DNA of 64,000 bases from Christiangramia oceanisediminis (GCF_022570735.2 NZ_JANCNS010000001.1:868001-932000), one strand, 5' to 3'; numbered from the stretch's first letter, positions 35,188 to 43,818 are shown. Translations and numbers: made by a program. Notes: generated from the sequence alone by a model not told the origin.

Positions 35188-36684
35188 TTAATCTTTTTCA
35201 ATTTTAATATTCTCTTTCCATTTTTCGTAAATCTCCTGGTACTGTGCCGTCATATTTTTTTCAGGCTCCAGGTTCTCGAGGATTTCCAGTTCCCCAAAAG
35301 CCTCGTCAAGACTGTTATAATAGCCATATCCATACGCTGCTCCCCTGGCTGCTCCTTCAGCCCCTGAAGTTTCATATAGCTGAAGCTGTGCCTGGGTTGT
35401 ATTGCAAAAAATTTCCCTGAAGACAGGGCTAAGGAAAAGATTTCCTTTTCCGGCACGAACCATATCTCCTGAAGTACCCAGGGTTTTAATTACGTCGAAG
35501 CCGTAATTCATCGCGAAAACGATTCCCTCACAGGCTGAACGTATAAGGTGAGCCGGGCTATGTATATTGAAATTGAGGTTTTCAATACCCGAATTCACAC
35601 CTCTGTTATTAAAAATTCTTTCCGCTCCATTCCCAAAAGGATAGAATCTAAGCCCTTCACTTCCCGGATTCACCTTTGCTGCCTCTTCATTAAGAACGTC
35701 GTATGAAAGCAGTTCTTTTCTTCCCAGGGAGATCGTTTTTCTGAGCCATTGGTATAGGATCCCGGAGCCGTTGATGATTCCAAGAATTCCATTTCTCTTG
35801 GCTTCTTCAGAATCGTTTACATGCAGAAAGGTATTCACACGACTTTGTTCATCGTACATATCCTTATCGGTCACCGCATAGATCACGGCAGAAGTTCCGG
35901 CTGTGGTGGCAATTTCTCCTGGTTTCAGAACATTGAGCGAAAGGGCATTATTTGGTTGGTCTCCCGCTCTGTAGGTGACCAAAGCTTCCGGATAAAGGCC
36001 CAGTTCTGAAGCTACCTTAGGATCCAATTTGGCCTGTTTGGCAAAACTTGGGACGATCTCTGGAATAAGGTCTTCTGAAAGTTCCATTTTTTCCAGCACT
36101 TCACTAGCTATTTTTCCTTTCGGAAAATCCCACAAAGCAGCTTCTGAAAGACCAGATGCAGTCGTTTGTGCGATTCCTGTTAGTTTAGCAGCGATAAAGT
36201 CACCCGGCAGCATCATATACCTGGCTTTGGCATAGATCTCCGGCTCGTTCTCTTTCACCCATTTAAGTTTGGAAGCCGTAAAATTTCCAGGGCTACCGAG
36301 AATTTGCTTCTGACAGTTTTCTTTTCCTATTCTTTCAAAAGCCTGATTTCCTATCGAAACCGCCCGGCTGTCACACCAGATAATTGAAGGCCTAAGTGGA
36401 ACCAGGTTCTCATCTGTTAGAACCAGGCCATGCATCTGGTAGGCGATCCCGATTCCGTTGATCTTTTTCAGGTCTATTTGATGAGCCGTTTTAAGTTTCC
36501 CGAGTCCTTTCTTTACATAGTCCCACCAAAGCCCGGGTGATTGTTCTGCCCAACCAAACTTTGGAGCCTCCATTTTCATTTCGGTCTCCGGTACAGTCAC
36601 CCCAGCTATAACTTTTCCTTTTCCCGCATCCAGGACCGAAAGTTTAATTGAAGAGCTGCCTAAATCTATTCCTAAAAAATACAT
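35188..36684 (-). CDS. xylB: Xylulokinase (FGGY family)
   Basis: 498 residues. It begins YFLGIDLGSSSIKLSVLD, the FGGY phosphate-1 motif. GIAYQMHGLVL and IIWCDSRA follow, then the catalytic-base region YRAGDQPNNALSLN, and GTSAVIYAVT in the adenosine/phosphate-2 area. The C-terminal FGGY-type signature ETSGAEGAARGAAYGYGYY is present. It phosphorylates D-xylulose to xylulose 5-phosphate, which enters the pentose phosphate pathway. It lies between the symporter (8 bases upstream) and xylA (3 bases downstream). Confidence 0.95.
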   Translation of the reverse strand: MYFLGIDLGSSSIKLSVLDAGKGKVIAGVTVPETEMKMEAPKFGWAEQSPGLWWDYVKKGLGKLKTAHQIDLKKINGIGIAYQMHGLVLTDENLVPLRPSIIWCDSRAVSIGNQAFERIGKENCQKQILGSPGNFTASKLKWVKENEPEIYAKARYMMLPGDFIAAKLTGIAQTTASGLSEAALWDFPKGKIASEVLEKMELSEDLIPEIVPSFAKQAKLDPKVASELGLYPEALVTYRAGDQPNNALSLNVLKPGEIATTAGTSAVIYAVTDKDMYDEQSRVNTFLHVNDSEEAKRNGILGIINGSGILYQWLRKTISLGRKELLSYDVLNEEAAKVNPGSEGLRFYPFGNGAERIFNNRGVNSGIENLNFNIHSPAHLIRSACEGIVFAMNYGFDVIKTLGTSGDMVRAGKGNLFLSPVFREIFCNTTQAQLQLYETSGAEGAARGAAYGYGYYNSLDEAFGELEILENLEPEKNMTAQYQEIYEKWKENIKIEKD

Positions 36685-36692
36685 GCAGTTAA

Positions 36693-38309
36693 TTATTGTA
36701 ATTTATCTTTTGAACTCCATAGCAGTTCCATTTCCTCAAGGGTCTTTTCCTTGGTTTCAGGCACAAATTTCCAGATAAAGATCCCGGAAAGAATGGCCAT
36801 AATTCCGTAGATCCAGTATGAAAAGCCGTGATTAAATGTCTCAATCAATGCCTCGTTGTTGTTCATCATAGGGAAGGTCCATGATACGGCAAGGTTGGCC
36901 AGCCATTGCACTGCAACTGCCACTGCCATTACCCCTTTTATCTTGTTAGGGAAAATTTCTGAAAGTAACACCCAGGTAACCGGCCCCCAGGACATTGCAA
37001 ATGCAGCTATATACAATAACATCATTAGCAAAGAAGGCAACCCATCTACCTGCAGGTATAAGGTGAAGCCAAGGCCTATCATACTAATTGCCATCACAGC
37101 ACTACCAATCATCATCAATTTCTTCCTTCCAAAATTATCCACTGTAAAGATGGCAAGGACAGTAAAGAGCATATTTATGGCTCCCACAATTATGGTTTGA
37201 AGCATGGAAGCATCGGTTTCCATACCCATTCCCTTAAAGATCTCCGGAGCGTAGTAAAGCACTACATTGATACCTACGAACTGTTGGAAAACTGAAAGTA
37301 AAATCCCGATGATCACTATGGTCCAGCCAAAAGATAACCATGGAGCTTTGGTCTTGTTAAAAGATGCCTTGATTTCAGCCAGGATCTCTGAAGCTTTTTG
37401 AGGTCCGTTGAGCTTTGATAAAACTTTTATAGCATCATCCTCTCTTCCCTTCATGGTTTGAAAACGTGGTGTCTTCGGAACGAAAAGAAGGAACAGAAGA
37501 AATAGCGAGGCTGGTATAGCTTCAGAAAGGAACATATACCTCCACCCGGTCTCATTGATCCAGATTTCAGTTTGACCTTTCACAATAAAATAATTTACAA
37601 AGTAAACGATGAGCATCCCGGTAACTATCGCAAACTGATTACAGGAGACCAGCATACCCCTGATCTTGGCCGGAGCCATTTCAGCGATATATAATGGCGC
37701 CAGCATACTGGCCAGTCCTACCCCAATCCCACCTATTATTCTGTAAATAATAAAAGAAGTAAGGGTGTTGGTTTGAAAGATGTTCATGAATTCGGGATAG
37801 GATGACCCACAGGCCGATACCAGGAAAAGAAAGGCGGCCAGGATCAGGCCATTTCGCCTACCAATTGAGTTAGCCGTCTTATCGCCTAATGATGCGCCGA
37901 TAATACAGCCTACAAGGGCGCTACTTACCATAAATCCAAGAATTGAATTACGCAAATTCTCGGTTAGAACACCTGGTAGAGTTAAAAACTGGAAATAATA
38001 GATCACCCCACCTAAAAGCAGGATAATACCGATAATGGTATAGGCTTTAGAACGTTTGAAAAATTTAAGCACAAACGAGCCAAATAGTATTCCAACAGCC
38101 AGTATACACAAACTAATAATGAGCTTAAACTGGAAAATTGTACTGGAAGCCAGGGCGTCATTATTTTCCAGGGTGGTAATAAAATAAGTTTCCAAAGCAC
38201 CCACAGCTCCGGAAATAACAGCGGTATCATACCCAAAAAGCAGCCCTCCAAGGCTGGCGACGGCGGTAATCAAATACACTGTCTTTCGATTAATTTTAGC
38301 TTTATACAT
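36693..38309 (-). CDS. Sugar-porter MFS transporter, probable xylose symporter (XylE-like)
   Basis: 538 residues. The sugar-porter signatures are present: GGLLFGYDTAVISGAVGAL in the first helix, GRRNGL, the PETKEKTLEE tail, PKTPRF (PESPRW equivalent), and QQFVGINVVLYYAPEIF (the sugar-contact QQxxGxN helix). Between helices 1 and 2 there is an insertion of roughly 60 residues with two extra hydrophobic stretches (FKLIISLCILAVGILFGSF and YTIIGIILLLGGVIYYF). This suggests 14 rather than 12 spans. Such insertions are known in Bacteroidota XylE-like proteins. It is the first gene of the xylose operon, divergent from the Nudix-type regulator. Xylose uptake is inferred from the operon. Confidence 0.9.
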   Translation of the reverse strand: MYKAKINRKTVYLITAVASLGGLLFGYDTAVISGAVGALETYFITTLENNDALASSTIFQFKLIISLCILAVGILFGSFVLKFFKRSKAYTIIGIILLLGGVIYYFQFLTLPGVLTENLRNSILGFMVSSALVGCIIGASLGDKTANSIGRRNGLILAAFLFLVSACGSSYPEFMNIFQTNTLTSFIIYRIIGGIGVGLASMLAPLYIAEMAPAKIRGMLVSCNQFAIVTGMLIVYFVNYFIVKGQTEIWINETGWRYMFLSEAIPASLFLLFLLFVPKTPRFQTMKGREDDAIKVLSKLNGPQKASEILAEIKASFNKTKAPWLSFGWTIVIIGILLSVFQQFVGINVVLYYAPEIFKGMGMETDASMLQTIIVGAINMLFTVLAIFTVDNFGRKKLMMIGSAVMAISMIGLGFTLYLQVDGLPSLLMMLLYIAAFAMSWGPVTWVLLSEIFPNKIKGVMAVAVAVQWLANLAVSWTFPMMNNNEALIETFNHGFSYWIYGIMAILSGIFIWKFVPETKEKTLEEMELLWSSKDKLQ

Positions 38310-38402
38310 TATTAAATTTTTAGGCTTATGGTTTTTATGACTACAAGTTTAATTATTAATTTTTAGATTAGCAATTTACTAGCAGAATATATACGAATAT
38401 CA

Positions 38403-38459
38403 TAAAGATAAACCTGAGTAATTTAGTATTTGATAAATTCTGCTTTTATTTATCTTTTG
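38403..38459. promoter_or_regulatory. Divergent xylose promoter region with central inverted repeat
   Basis: AATTTA (38420-38425) and TAAATT (38434-38439) form an inverted repeat with an 8-base spacer. To the right, a plus-strand -33-like TTTG (38429-38432) is followed 18 bases later by a -7-like TATCTTTTG (38451-38459). To the left, minus-strand TATCTTTA (38410-38403) is a candidate -7 box for the symporter operon. A repressor on the repeat would cover both -33 regions. The probable binder is the adjacent Nudix-type regulator. The site is AT-rich, so chance is possible. Confidence 0.42.
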
Positions 38460-38464
38460 CAATT

Positions 38465-39184
38465 ATGAAGAAAACCTTAATTAACGATGAAACCGGGGAG
38501 CGAAAAAAGGCTTCCGTCCTGAGTTCGGTCACCATAGATTGCGTGATCTTTGGTTTTCAGGATGGCAACCTGGAAGTTTTGCTGGTAAAGCATGCTATAG
38601 GGATTAGAAAGGGTAAATGGGGATTACCGGGAGGTTGGATCAAAAAGGAAGAAGGAATTGATGAGGCAGCCGAACGCCTGCTTCATGAACTCACAGGTAT
38701 TAAGGATATTTTTCTTGAACAGTTGAAAGCCTTCGGAGAACCTGACCGATTCCCGATGGGCCGGATCATCACTATTGGTTATTATGCCTTGATCAACAAG
38801 GAAAAATATGACATTAAAGCCGGATACACTGCTTCTGAAGCCAAATGGTTCCAAATAAATAAACTACCCGAATTAATTTATGACCACGAAGAGATTCTTG
38901 AATATAGCCTTCAGCAATTAAGGCGAAGAGTAAGACAGGCACCCATAGGTTTCAACCTTTTACCAGAAAAGTTCACGCTGCTTCAGTTAATGAAACTTTA
39001 TGAAGAAATACTTGGAACAGAGATGGATAAACCAAATTTCAGAAGAAAATTTCTTCGAATGAAGCTACTGGTTGACAGAAAGGAAAAACAAAAGGATGTA
39101 TCCCACCGGGCTGCTAAATTGTATAGTTTTGATGATGAAATTTACAGGAAATTAACCGAAAAAGGCTTTAATTTCGAGTTTTAA
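38465..39184 (+). CDS. NrtR-type Nudix-domain transcriptional regulator, probable xylose regulator
   Basis: 239 residues. The N-terminal Nudix-fold domain (about 18-145) contains KWGLPGGWIKKEEG. The Nudix box is broken: at the REUxEE positions it reads R71-L-L-H-E-L76, so two catalytic glutamates are Leu. Hydrolase activity is therefore unlikely. The C-terminal part (about 150-235, KFTLLQLMKLYEEILG, FRRKFLRMKLLV) is the winged-helix DNA-binding domain of NrtR-like regulators. In Bacteroidota, members of this group control arabinose and xylose genes in response to the sugar. It is divergent from the xylose operon by 155 bases, so xylose control is the natural inference. The -7 box lies only 5 bases before the ATG. 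Confidence 0.87.
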   Translation: MKKTLINDETGERKKASVLSSVTIDCVIFGFQDGNLEVLLVKHAIGIRKGKWGLPGGWIKKEEGIDEAAERLLHELTGIKDIFLEQLKAFGEPDRFPMGRIITIGYYALINKEKYDIKAGYTASEAKWFQINKLPELIYDHEEILEYSLQQLRRRVRQAPIGFNLLPEKFTLLQLMKLYEEILGTEMDKPNFRRKFLRMKLLVDRKEKQKDVSHRAAKLYSFDDEIYRKLTEKGFNFEF

Positions 39185-39295
39185 AAAAGGGGAAATTGAA
39201 GGCTGTCCTTGGGCACCAAAACCAGGGTTTTTAAAAGTGTTATAAACACACTATTAACCCAGCATTAATAAGGCTTCAGCCACAAATTAAATTCT

Positions 39296-39303
39296 TATCT
39301 TTG
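39296..39303 (+). promoter_or_regulatory. -7 promoter element of the LacI-type regulator gene
   Basis: TATCTTTG is an exact TAnnTTTG element. It would start transcription near 39309, which excludes the TTG at 39301 as the translation start and supports the ATG at 39355. No good -33 TTTG is visible at the right distance. Confidence 0.5.
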
Positions 39304-39354
39304 ATAAATACTCAAACCGTAAATCTTCGGTTTAGTACGATTTTAAGCCTGTTG

Positions 39355-40389
39355 ATGAAAAAAAATAAAGAAGTTACTATCTACGATTTAGCTAAAAAGC
39401 TAAAATACTCACCCTCCACTGTTTCCAGAGCCCTGAACAATCATAAAAGCATAAGCGAGAAAGCTACCAGGGAAATTCAGGCCACGGCAAAAAAAATGGG
39501 GTATAGACCAAATTCTTTAGCTGCGAGCCTACGTAATAATAGAAGCAAAACCATAGGTATAATGATTGCCCGAATTAACCGTCCTTTTGTTTCTACATTG
39601 ATTAGTGGTATTGAAAACGCCGCCAGGAAGGCCGGTCATAATGTTCTAATAAGTCAGTCTAATGACATTTATGAAAATGAAGTGAACAATGCGAAAGCAC
39701 TTTACGACAGCCGAATTTGTGGTCTTATCGTCTCATTGGGTATGGAAACAAAGGATACCAAACATTTCCAGCAATTTGCAGATCAGAATATTCCTATAGT
39801 TTTTGTAGATCGTGCACCAGATGATTTCAACTCGTATAGGGTAATCATAGACAATTATGCCGCCGGATACAGGGCCACACAACATCTTATTGACCAGGGA
39901 TGTAAGCGCATCGCCCACTTTGCCGGTGCCCAGCATTTAAATGTCTATAATCTCCGGAAGAAGGGCTACCTGGATGCCCTTAGGGAAAATAATATTCCTG
40001 TAGACGAAGAACTTATCATGGATCTCAAGACTATGAGTTTTGCTGAAGGAAAAGAAGCAACCAGAATACTTCTTGAAAGAGATAATCCCCCGGATGGAAT
40101 ATTTTCCTCCAATGACACCGCCGCTGTAAGTTCTATAATAACGGCCAAAGATAAAGGAATAAAAATCCCTGAAGAGCTGGCCGTCATTGGCTTTAACGAC
40201 GATCCTATTTCCTCAATAGTAGATCCGGCCCTTTCTACTGTCTCTCATCCCGCTATGAAAATGGGAGAAATTTCAACCCAGCGCATCCTGGATCATTCTA
40301 CCAGAAATATGGATGCCGATATTTCTGAAATCACCATGCTGGACACAGAGATTATCGTTCGAAACTCCAGTAAAAGAATTAAGGATTAA
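39355..40389 (+). CDS. LacI-family transcriptional regulator
   Basis: 344 residues from the ATG at 39355. This start is preferred over an in-frame TTG 54 bases upstream because the promoter -7 box overlaps that TTG. The HTH is VTIYDLAKKLKYSPSTVSRA followed by the hinge YRPNSLAASLR. The effector domain begins TIGIMIARINRPFVSTLISG and shows the periplasmic-binding-protein fold (DGIFSSNDTAAVSSI, VIGFNDDPISSIVDP). The 16-bp CG-centred palindromes at 21063, 30671 and 48533 are its likely operators. The effector may be a glucuronate-pathway or xylan-derived metabolite. Its stop overlaps that of dctM. Confidence 0.93.
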   Translation: MKKNKEVTIYDLAKKLKYSPSTVSRALNNHKSISEKATREIQATAKKMGYRPNSLAASLRNNRSKTIGIMIARINRPFVSTLISGIENAARKAGHNVLISQSNDIYENEVNNAKALYDSRICGLIVSLGMETKDTKHFQQFADQNIPIVFVDRAPDDFNSYRVIIDNYAAGYRATQHLIDQGCKRIAHFAGAQHLNVYNLRKKGYLDALRENNIPVDEELIMDLKTMSFAEGKEATRILLERDNPPDGIFSSNDTAAVSSIITAKDKGIKIPEELAVIGFNDDPISSIVDPALSTVSHPAMKMGEISTQRILDHSTRNMDADISEITMLDTEIIVRNSSKRIKD

Positions 40390-41672
40390 AATCCGAATAC
40401 GCGTGGCAGCCATAAACTAAGCTCCGGAAAAAGCACTACCAGGATCAGGGCGATTAACATTCCAACAAATAATGGAAGCAGGGGTTTAATGACCTTTTTA
40501 ATAGTGGTGTTCGCCACCCCTACCCCAATAAACAATACCGAGCCTACCGGCGGAGTACATAATCCTATACAAAGGTTCAGCACCATGATGATCCCGAAAT
40601 GAACGGGGTCTATTCCCAGGGATACCGCAACCGGAAGAAATATTGGAGTAAAGATCAAAACAGCCGGTGTCATATCCATAAACACGCCTACCAGAAGCAG
40701 GATAAGGTTTATAAGGATCATGACAATTATAGGGTTATCACTAAAAGACAGTAAAGCGGCCGTAACCTCCTGGGGCATATTCTCATAAGACATCACCCAG
40801 GACATAGCTATAGACATCGCGATCAATATCATAACCAGCGATATGGTCCCAGCACTTTGAATGCATATCGCTTTCAAATCCTTTAACCCAATTTCACCAT
40901 AGCAAAAAGCCAGTATCAGGCAATAAACTACCGCAACCGAAGAGGCTTCTGTTGCCGTAAAAATACCCGCTACAATTCCACCAATGATAACGAAAAGCAG
41001 GAACAAACTAGGTAAGGCTGAAATAAATGATCTAAATACTTCTCCAACCGAGCTTCTTTTCCCGGTAGGAAATCCTTTCTTCTTTGCCCATACCAAGGCG
41101 ATGATCATCAGGATTAGTCCGGTTAAGATGCCGGGAATATATCCGGCAAGGAACAGGGCTCCTATACTCACTCCCCCACTTGCAAGGGAATAAATAATAA
41201 AGATGTTACTTGGAGGAATAAGTAGTCCTGTTGTAGCCGAAGTTACATTAACCGCAACCCCGTATTCCCTGGTATAACCTTCTTTTTCCATACGTTCAGA
41301 CATAAAGCTACCAATTGCCGCTGCTGCTGCACCTGCCGAACCTGCAATAGCTCCAAATAACATAGCGGCCACAATATTTACATGAGCCAGGCCACCCGGC
41401 AATGAACCAACAAGGCTTTTGGCAAAATTGATAAGCCGTTTGGCGATCCCTCCATGATTCATGATATGCCCTGCCAGAATAAAAAATGGAATGGCCAGTA
41501 ATGAAAAACTATCCAACCCGGTCACTACCCTTTGTGCGACCGTAGTAAAGGCCGGAACCGATTCAATACTTAATAAAATAGTGAGAAGAGAGGCTATACC
41601 TATACTCCAGGCAACAGGAACACGTATCCCTACCAGGACTATAAAGCTTATTATAAGTATAAAAACCTCCAT
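40386..41672 (-). CDS. dctM: TRAP transporter large permease (DctM family)
   Basis: 428 residues, 11-13 hydrophobic helices. Characteristic DctM stretches are LLAIPFFILAGHIMNHGGIA, AAMLFGAIAGSAGAAAAAIG, the SATTGLLIPPSNIFIIY motif, and NLCIGLCTPPVGSVLFIGV. It is the channel subunit of a sodium-driven TRAP transporter. Operon context (uxaC, kdgK, kdgA, GH3) points to hexuronate import, most likely glucuronate or methylglucuronate released by GH67. It directly follows dctQ with no gap and ends in a 4-base tail-to-tail overlap with the LacI gene. Confidence 0.94.
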   Translation of the reverse strand: MEVFILIISFIVLVGIRVPVAWSIGIASLLTILLSIESVPAFTTVAQRVVTGLDSFSLLAIPFFILAGHIMNHGGIAKRLINFAKSLVGSLPGGLAHVNIVAAMLFGAIAGSAGAAAAAIGSFMSERMEKEGYTREYGVAVNVTSATTGLLIPPSNIFIIYSLASGGVSIGALFLAGYIPGILTGLILMIIALVWAKKKGFPTGKRSSVGEVFRSFISALPSLFLLFVIIGGIVAGIFTATEASSVAVVYCLILAFCYGEIGLKDLKAICIQSAGTISLVMILIAMSIAMSWVMSYENMPQEVTAALLSFSDNPIIVMILINLILLLVGVFMDMTPAVLIFTPIFLPVAVSLGIDPVHFGIIMVLNLCIGLCTPPVGSVLFIGVGVANTTIKKVIKPLLPLFVGMLIALILVVLFPELSLWLPRVFGF

Positions 41673-42149
41673 TTAATTAATTGATTTTAGATTCTTCCTG
41701 GAAATGCGAATAGTATTTATCTTGAAGAAAGTTATGATGAGTCCGCAAATTGGAAGTATAGTATATACATACCCCATCGGGATTTCCATAGCTGCCGACC
41801 TCTGTCCAAGGTGAAAGGAGATATAGACATATCTAAGCCCGCCTACAACAAATACGGCAATTACAAATAGAATTATAATGGCCGATACCAGGATATCCAG
41901 TTTTAATTTATTCTTTTCGGCCATTTTCGCAGGTAAAAGGTCAATTGTGATATGCTCATTTCTTCCGGCTATATAAGTAGCTCCAACAATGCTAACCCAG
42001 ATGAGCATGAACCTGGCCAGTTCATCGGTCCAGGAGCTCTGATCTTCCAAAAGGTACCGCGTTGCCACACCCCACAATACACTGAACAGCATAATACCTA
42101 GCAGAACCACTAGACTCCACTCCAGAAACTTATTAAGAATCTTATGCAT
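41673..42149 (-). CDS. dctQ: TRAP transporter small permease (DctQ family)
   Basis: 158 residues with four hydrophobic helices (LVVLLGIMLFSVLWGVATRY, ARFMLIWVSIVGATYIAG, VSAIIILFVIAVFVVGGL, YVYTILPICGLIITFF). DctQ signatures are WTDELARFMLIWVSIVGATY and GRNEHITIDLLP. It forms the membrane complex with DctM and takes ligand from DctP. The gene lies between dctP (1-base gap) and dctM (no gap), which suggests tight translational coupling. Confidence 0.93.
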   Translation of the reverse strand: MHKILNKFLEWSLVVLLGIMLFSVLWGVATRYLLEDQSSWTDELARFMLIWVSIVGATYIAGRNEHITIDLLPAKMAEKNKLKLDILVSAIIILFVIAVFVVGGLRYVYISFHLGQRSAAMEIPMGYVYTILPICGLIITFFKINTIRISRKNLKSIN

Positions 42150-42150
42150 G

Positions 42151-43134
42151 CTATTCCAGTTTTTTTATTTTCTGTGCCAGGTCGTAGAGACCGGGTTCTG
42201 TTTCCTTTAAATCGTTGATCACAGCCTGGCTTTTCTCTCTGAAACTATCCTTATCCGGATAATTTACCTGCACTCCTGCTTTCTTAATTTCCCTAAGCGC
42301 TTCTTCCTCGGCCGCTTCCCATAACTCCCTTTCTTTTACCGAAGCTTCCCGGGCTCCTTGTTGAATCCATTGTCTTTCTTCGGCACTCAATTTTTGATAA
42401 ACATAGTCGCTAATCACCAGGATATCCGGGATTGCCGTATGCTGATCTACCGAGAAATATTTACAAATCTCGTAATGCTTGGAAGTATAGAAACTTGGAA
42501 GATTATTTTCTGCACCATCCACCACTCCCTGCTGAAGGGAGGTATATAATTCAGCCCACGACACAGGTGTTGGGGAACCTCCCAGTGCCTTGACCAGAGA
42601 AATGGCCATAGGACTCTGCATTACTCTTACTTTCTTTCCTTTTAAGTCTTCAGGTGTTTCCACCGGGCTGTCCTTGAAATAGAACGAACGGCTACCGGCA
42701 TCAAAATAAGTAAGTCCGCGTAACCAGTACTTTTCCCCATCTAACAGCAATTCCTCACCTAACTGGCTATCATAGAATGCATACCTGTGCTCCTTGTCCC
42801 TGAAAAGGTAAGGGTAGCCAAAAACTTTAAGTTTGGGTGAAAAGTTTTCCATGACCGCAGAAGAAACCTTGGTCATAGCAAGACTTCCTATTTGGAGTAA
42901 TTCCAGGGCCTGTCTTTCTGAACCTAATTGACTACCGGAATAAATTTCAATTTCAAGCTTACCTTCAGACTGGGCCTTCACCCTATCTGCGAAAAATTCC
43001 ATGGCCAGGTGAACCGGGTGATCCACACTAAGGCTATGAGCAAGCTTGAGAGTTTTAACTTCTTCTTTCCGTTCCCCGCAGGAAATGAACGCCATAAGAA
43101 AGATGCAAATAAAAGAAGCTTTCTTTAGCATCAT
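42151..43134 (-). CDS. dctP: TRAP transporter substrate-binding protein, lipoprotein form (DctP family)
   Basis: 327 residues. The DctP domain begins LKLAHSLSVDHPVHLAMEFF and includes YSGSQLGSERQALELLQIGS, the substrate-carboxylate Arg region GKKVRVMQSPM, and VDGAENNLPSFY. The N-terminus MMLKK...FLMAFISCGERK carries a lipobox (Cys19) in place of the cleavable signal usual for Gram-negative DctP proteins. The binding protein is thus probably membrane-anchored in the periplasm. Likely ligand: glucuronate or a related aldouronate, from the operon partners. The start overlaps the kdgA stop by 4 bases (ATGA). Confidence 0.92.
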   Translation of the reverse strand: MMLKKASFICIFLMAFISCGERKEEVKTLKLAHSLSVDHPVHLAMEFFADRVKAQSEGKLEIEIYSGSQLGSERQALELLQIGSLAMTKVSSAVMENFSPKLKVFGYPYLFRDKEHRYAFYDSQLGEELLLDGEKYWLRGLTYFDAGSRSFYFKDSPVETPEDLKGKKVRVMQSPMAISLVKALGGSPTPVSWAELYTSLQQGVVDGAENNLPSFYTSKHYEICKYFSVDQHTAIPDILVISDYVYQKLSAEERQWIQQGAREASVKERELWEAAEEEALREIKKAGVQVNYPDKDSFREKSQAVINDLKETEPGLYDLAQKIKKLE

Positions 43135-43796
43135 CTCAATTCTGAAATTACCTGTATTAGCCGGGATACTTTATTTTGAAGTTCATTAAAATCCTTCTCA
43201 GTAGAAATGTTCTTTTTAATTAACGAAGACCCCATACCTACACAGGTCACACCTGCATCGAACCATGCCTTTAAATTGTCCCGTTCGGTAGTTACGCCGC
43301 CGCTGGGCATTATAGCAGTCCAGGGCTGAGGACCCATAACTGCTTTTACGAATTCCGGCTCATAAACCGAAGCCGGAAAAAGCTTTACGATCTCGCATCC
43401 CCATTCCTCGGCTTTCCCTATCTCTTCCAATGTTCCGCAACCAGGTAAATACAATACTTTTCTTCGATTGCAAACCTTAACCACATCTTTCCTGAAGACC
43501 GGACTAACCACAAATTTTGCTCCCATTGCTATATACCTGGAAGCCTCGGCTCCATCGGTAACAGAACCTACTCCCAATAGCATTTCCGGACATTCCTTTT
43601 GAGAATATTTAACTACCTCTGAAAAGACCTCATGGGCAAAATCACCACGGCTGGTAAACTCAAATAACCTGGCCCCACCTTCATAAAGTGCTTTTACCAC
43701 TTTTTTTACAGTTTCAGCTTCTTTATCATAGAATAAAGGCACTAATCCTGTTTCTTTAAAAAGTACAGCTATTTCAGCTCTGCTATAATTTTTCAT
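43131..43796 (-). CDS. kdgA: KDPG/KHG aldolase
   Basis: 221 residues from the ATG at 43796. An upstream in-frame ATG (43850) would overlap the end of kdgK by 32 bases and adds a poor polar extension, so it is rejected. The class I aldolase residues are clear: Glu46 in RLFEFTSRG, Schiff-base Lys138 in EIVKLFPAS, plus VGSVTDGAEA and SGGVTTERDN. It splits 2-keto-3-deoxy-6-phosphogluconate into pyruvate and glyceraldehyde 3-phosphate, the last step of the glucuronate branch. It sits between kdgK (22-base gap) and dctP (4-base overlap). Confidence 0.94.
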   Translation of the reverse strand: MKNYSRAEIAVLFKETGLVPLFYDKEAETVKKVVKALYEGGARLFEFTSRGDFAHEVFSEVVKYSQKECPEMLLGVGSVTDGAEASRYIAMGAKFVVSPVFRKDVVKVCNRRKVLYLPGCGTLEEIGKAEEWGCEIVKLFPASVYEPEFVKAVMGPQPWTAIMPSGGVTTERDNLKAWFDAGVTCVGMGSSLIKKNISTEKDFNELQNKVSRLIQVISELR

Positions 43797-43818
43797 TTTC
43801 TCTTTTTTTAAGCTGGCG

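Noticed and set aside
39237-39249. GTGTT-ATA-AACAC dyad upstream of the LacI gene
   Set aside because: Too short, unlike the 16-bp operators, and not repeated elsewhere in the window; no evidence for autoregulation.
39301-39354. Eighteen-residue N-terminal extension of the LacI regulator from a TTG
   Set aside because: The -7 element TATCTTTG (39296-39303) covers the TTG, so the transcript would begin downstream of it; the HTH starts normally from the ATG at 39355.
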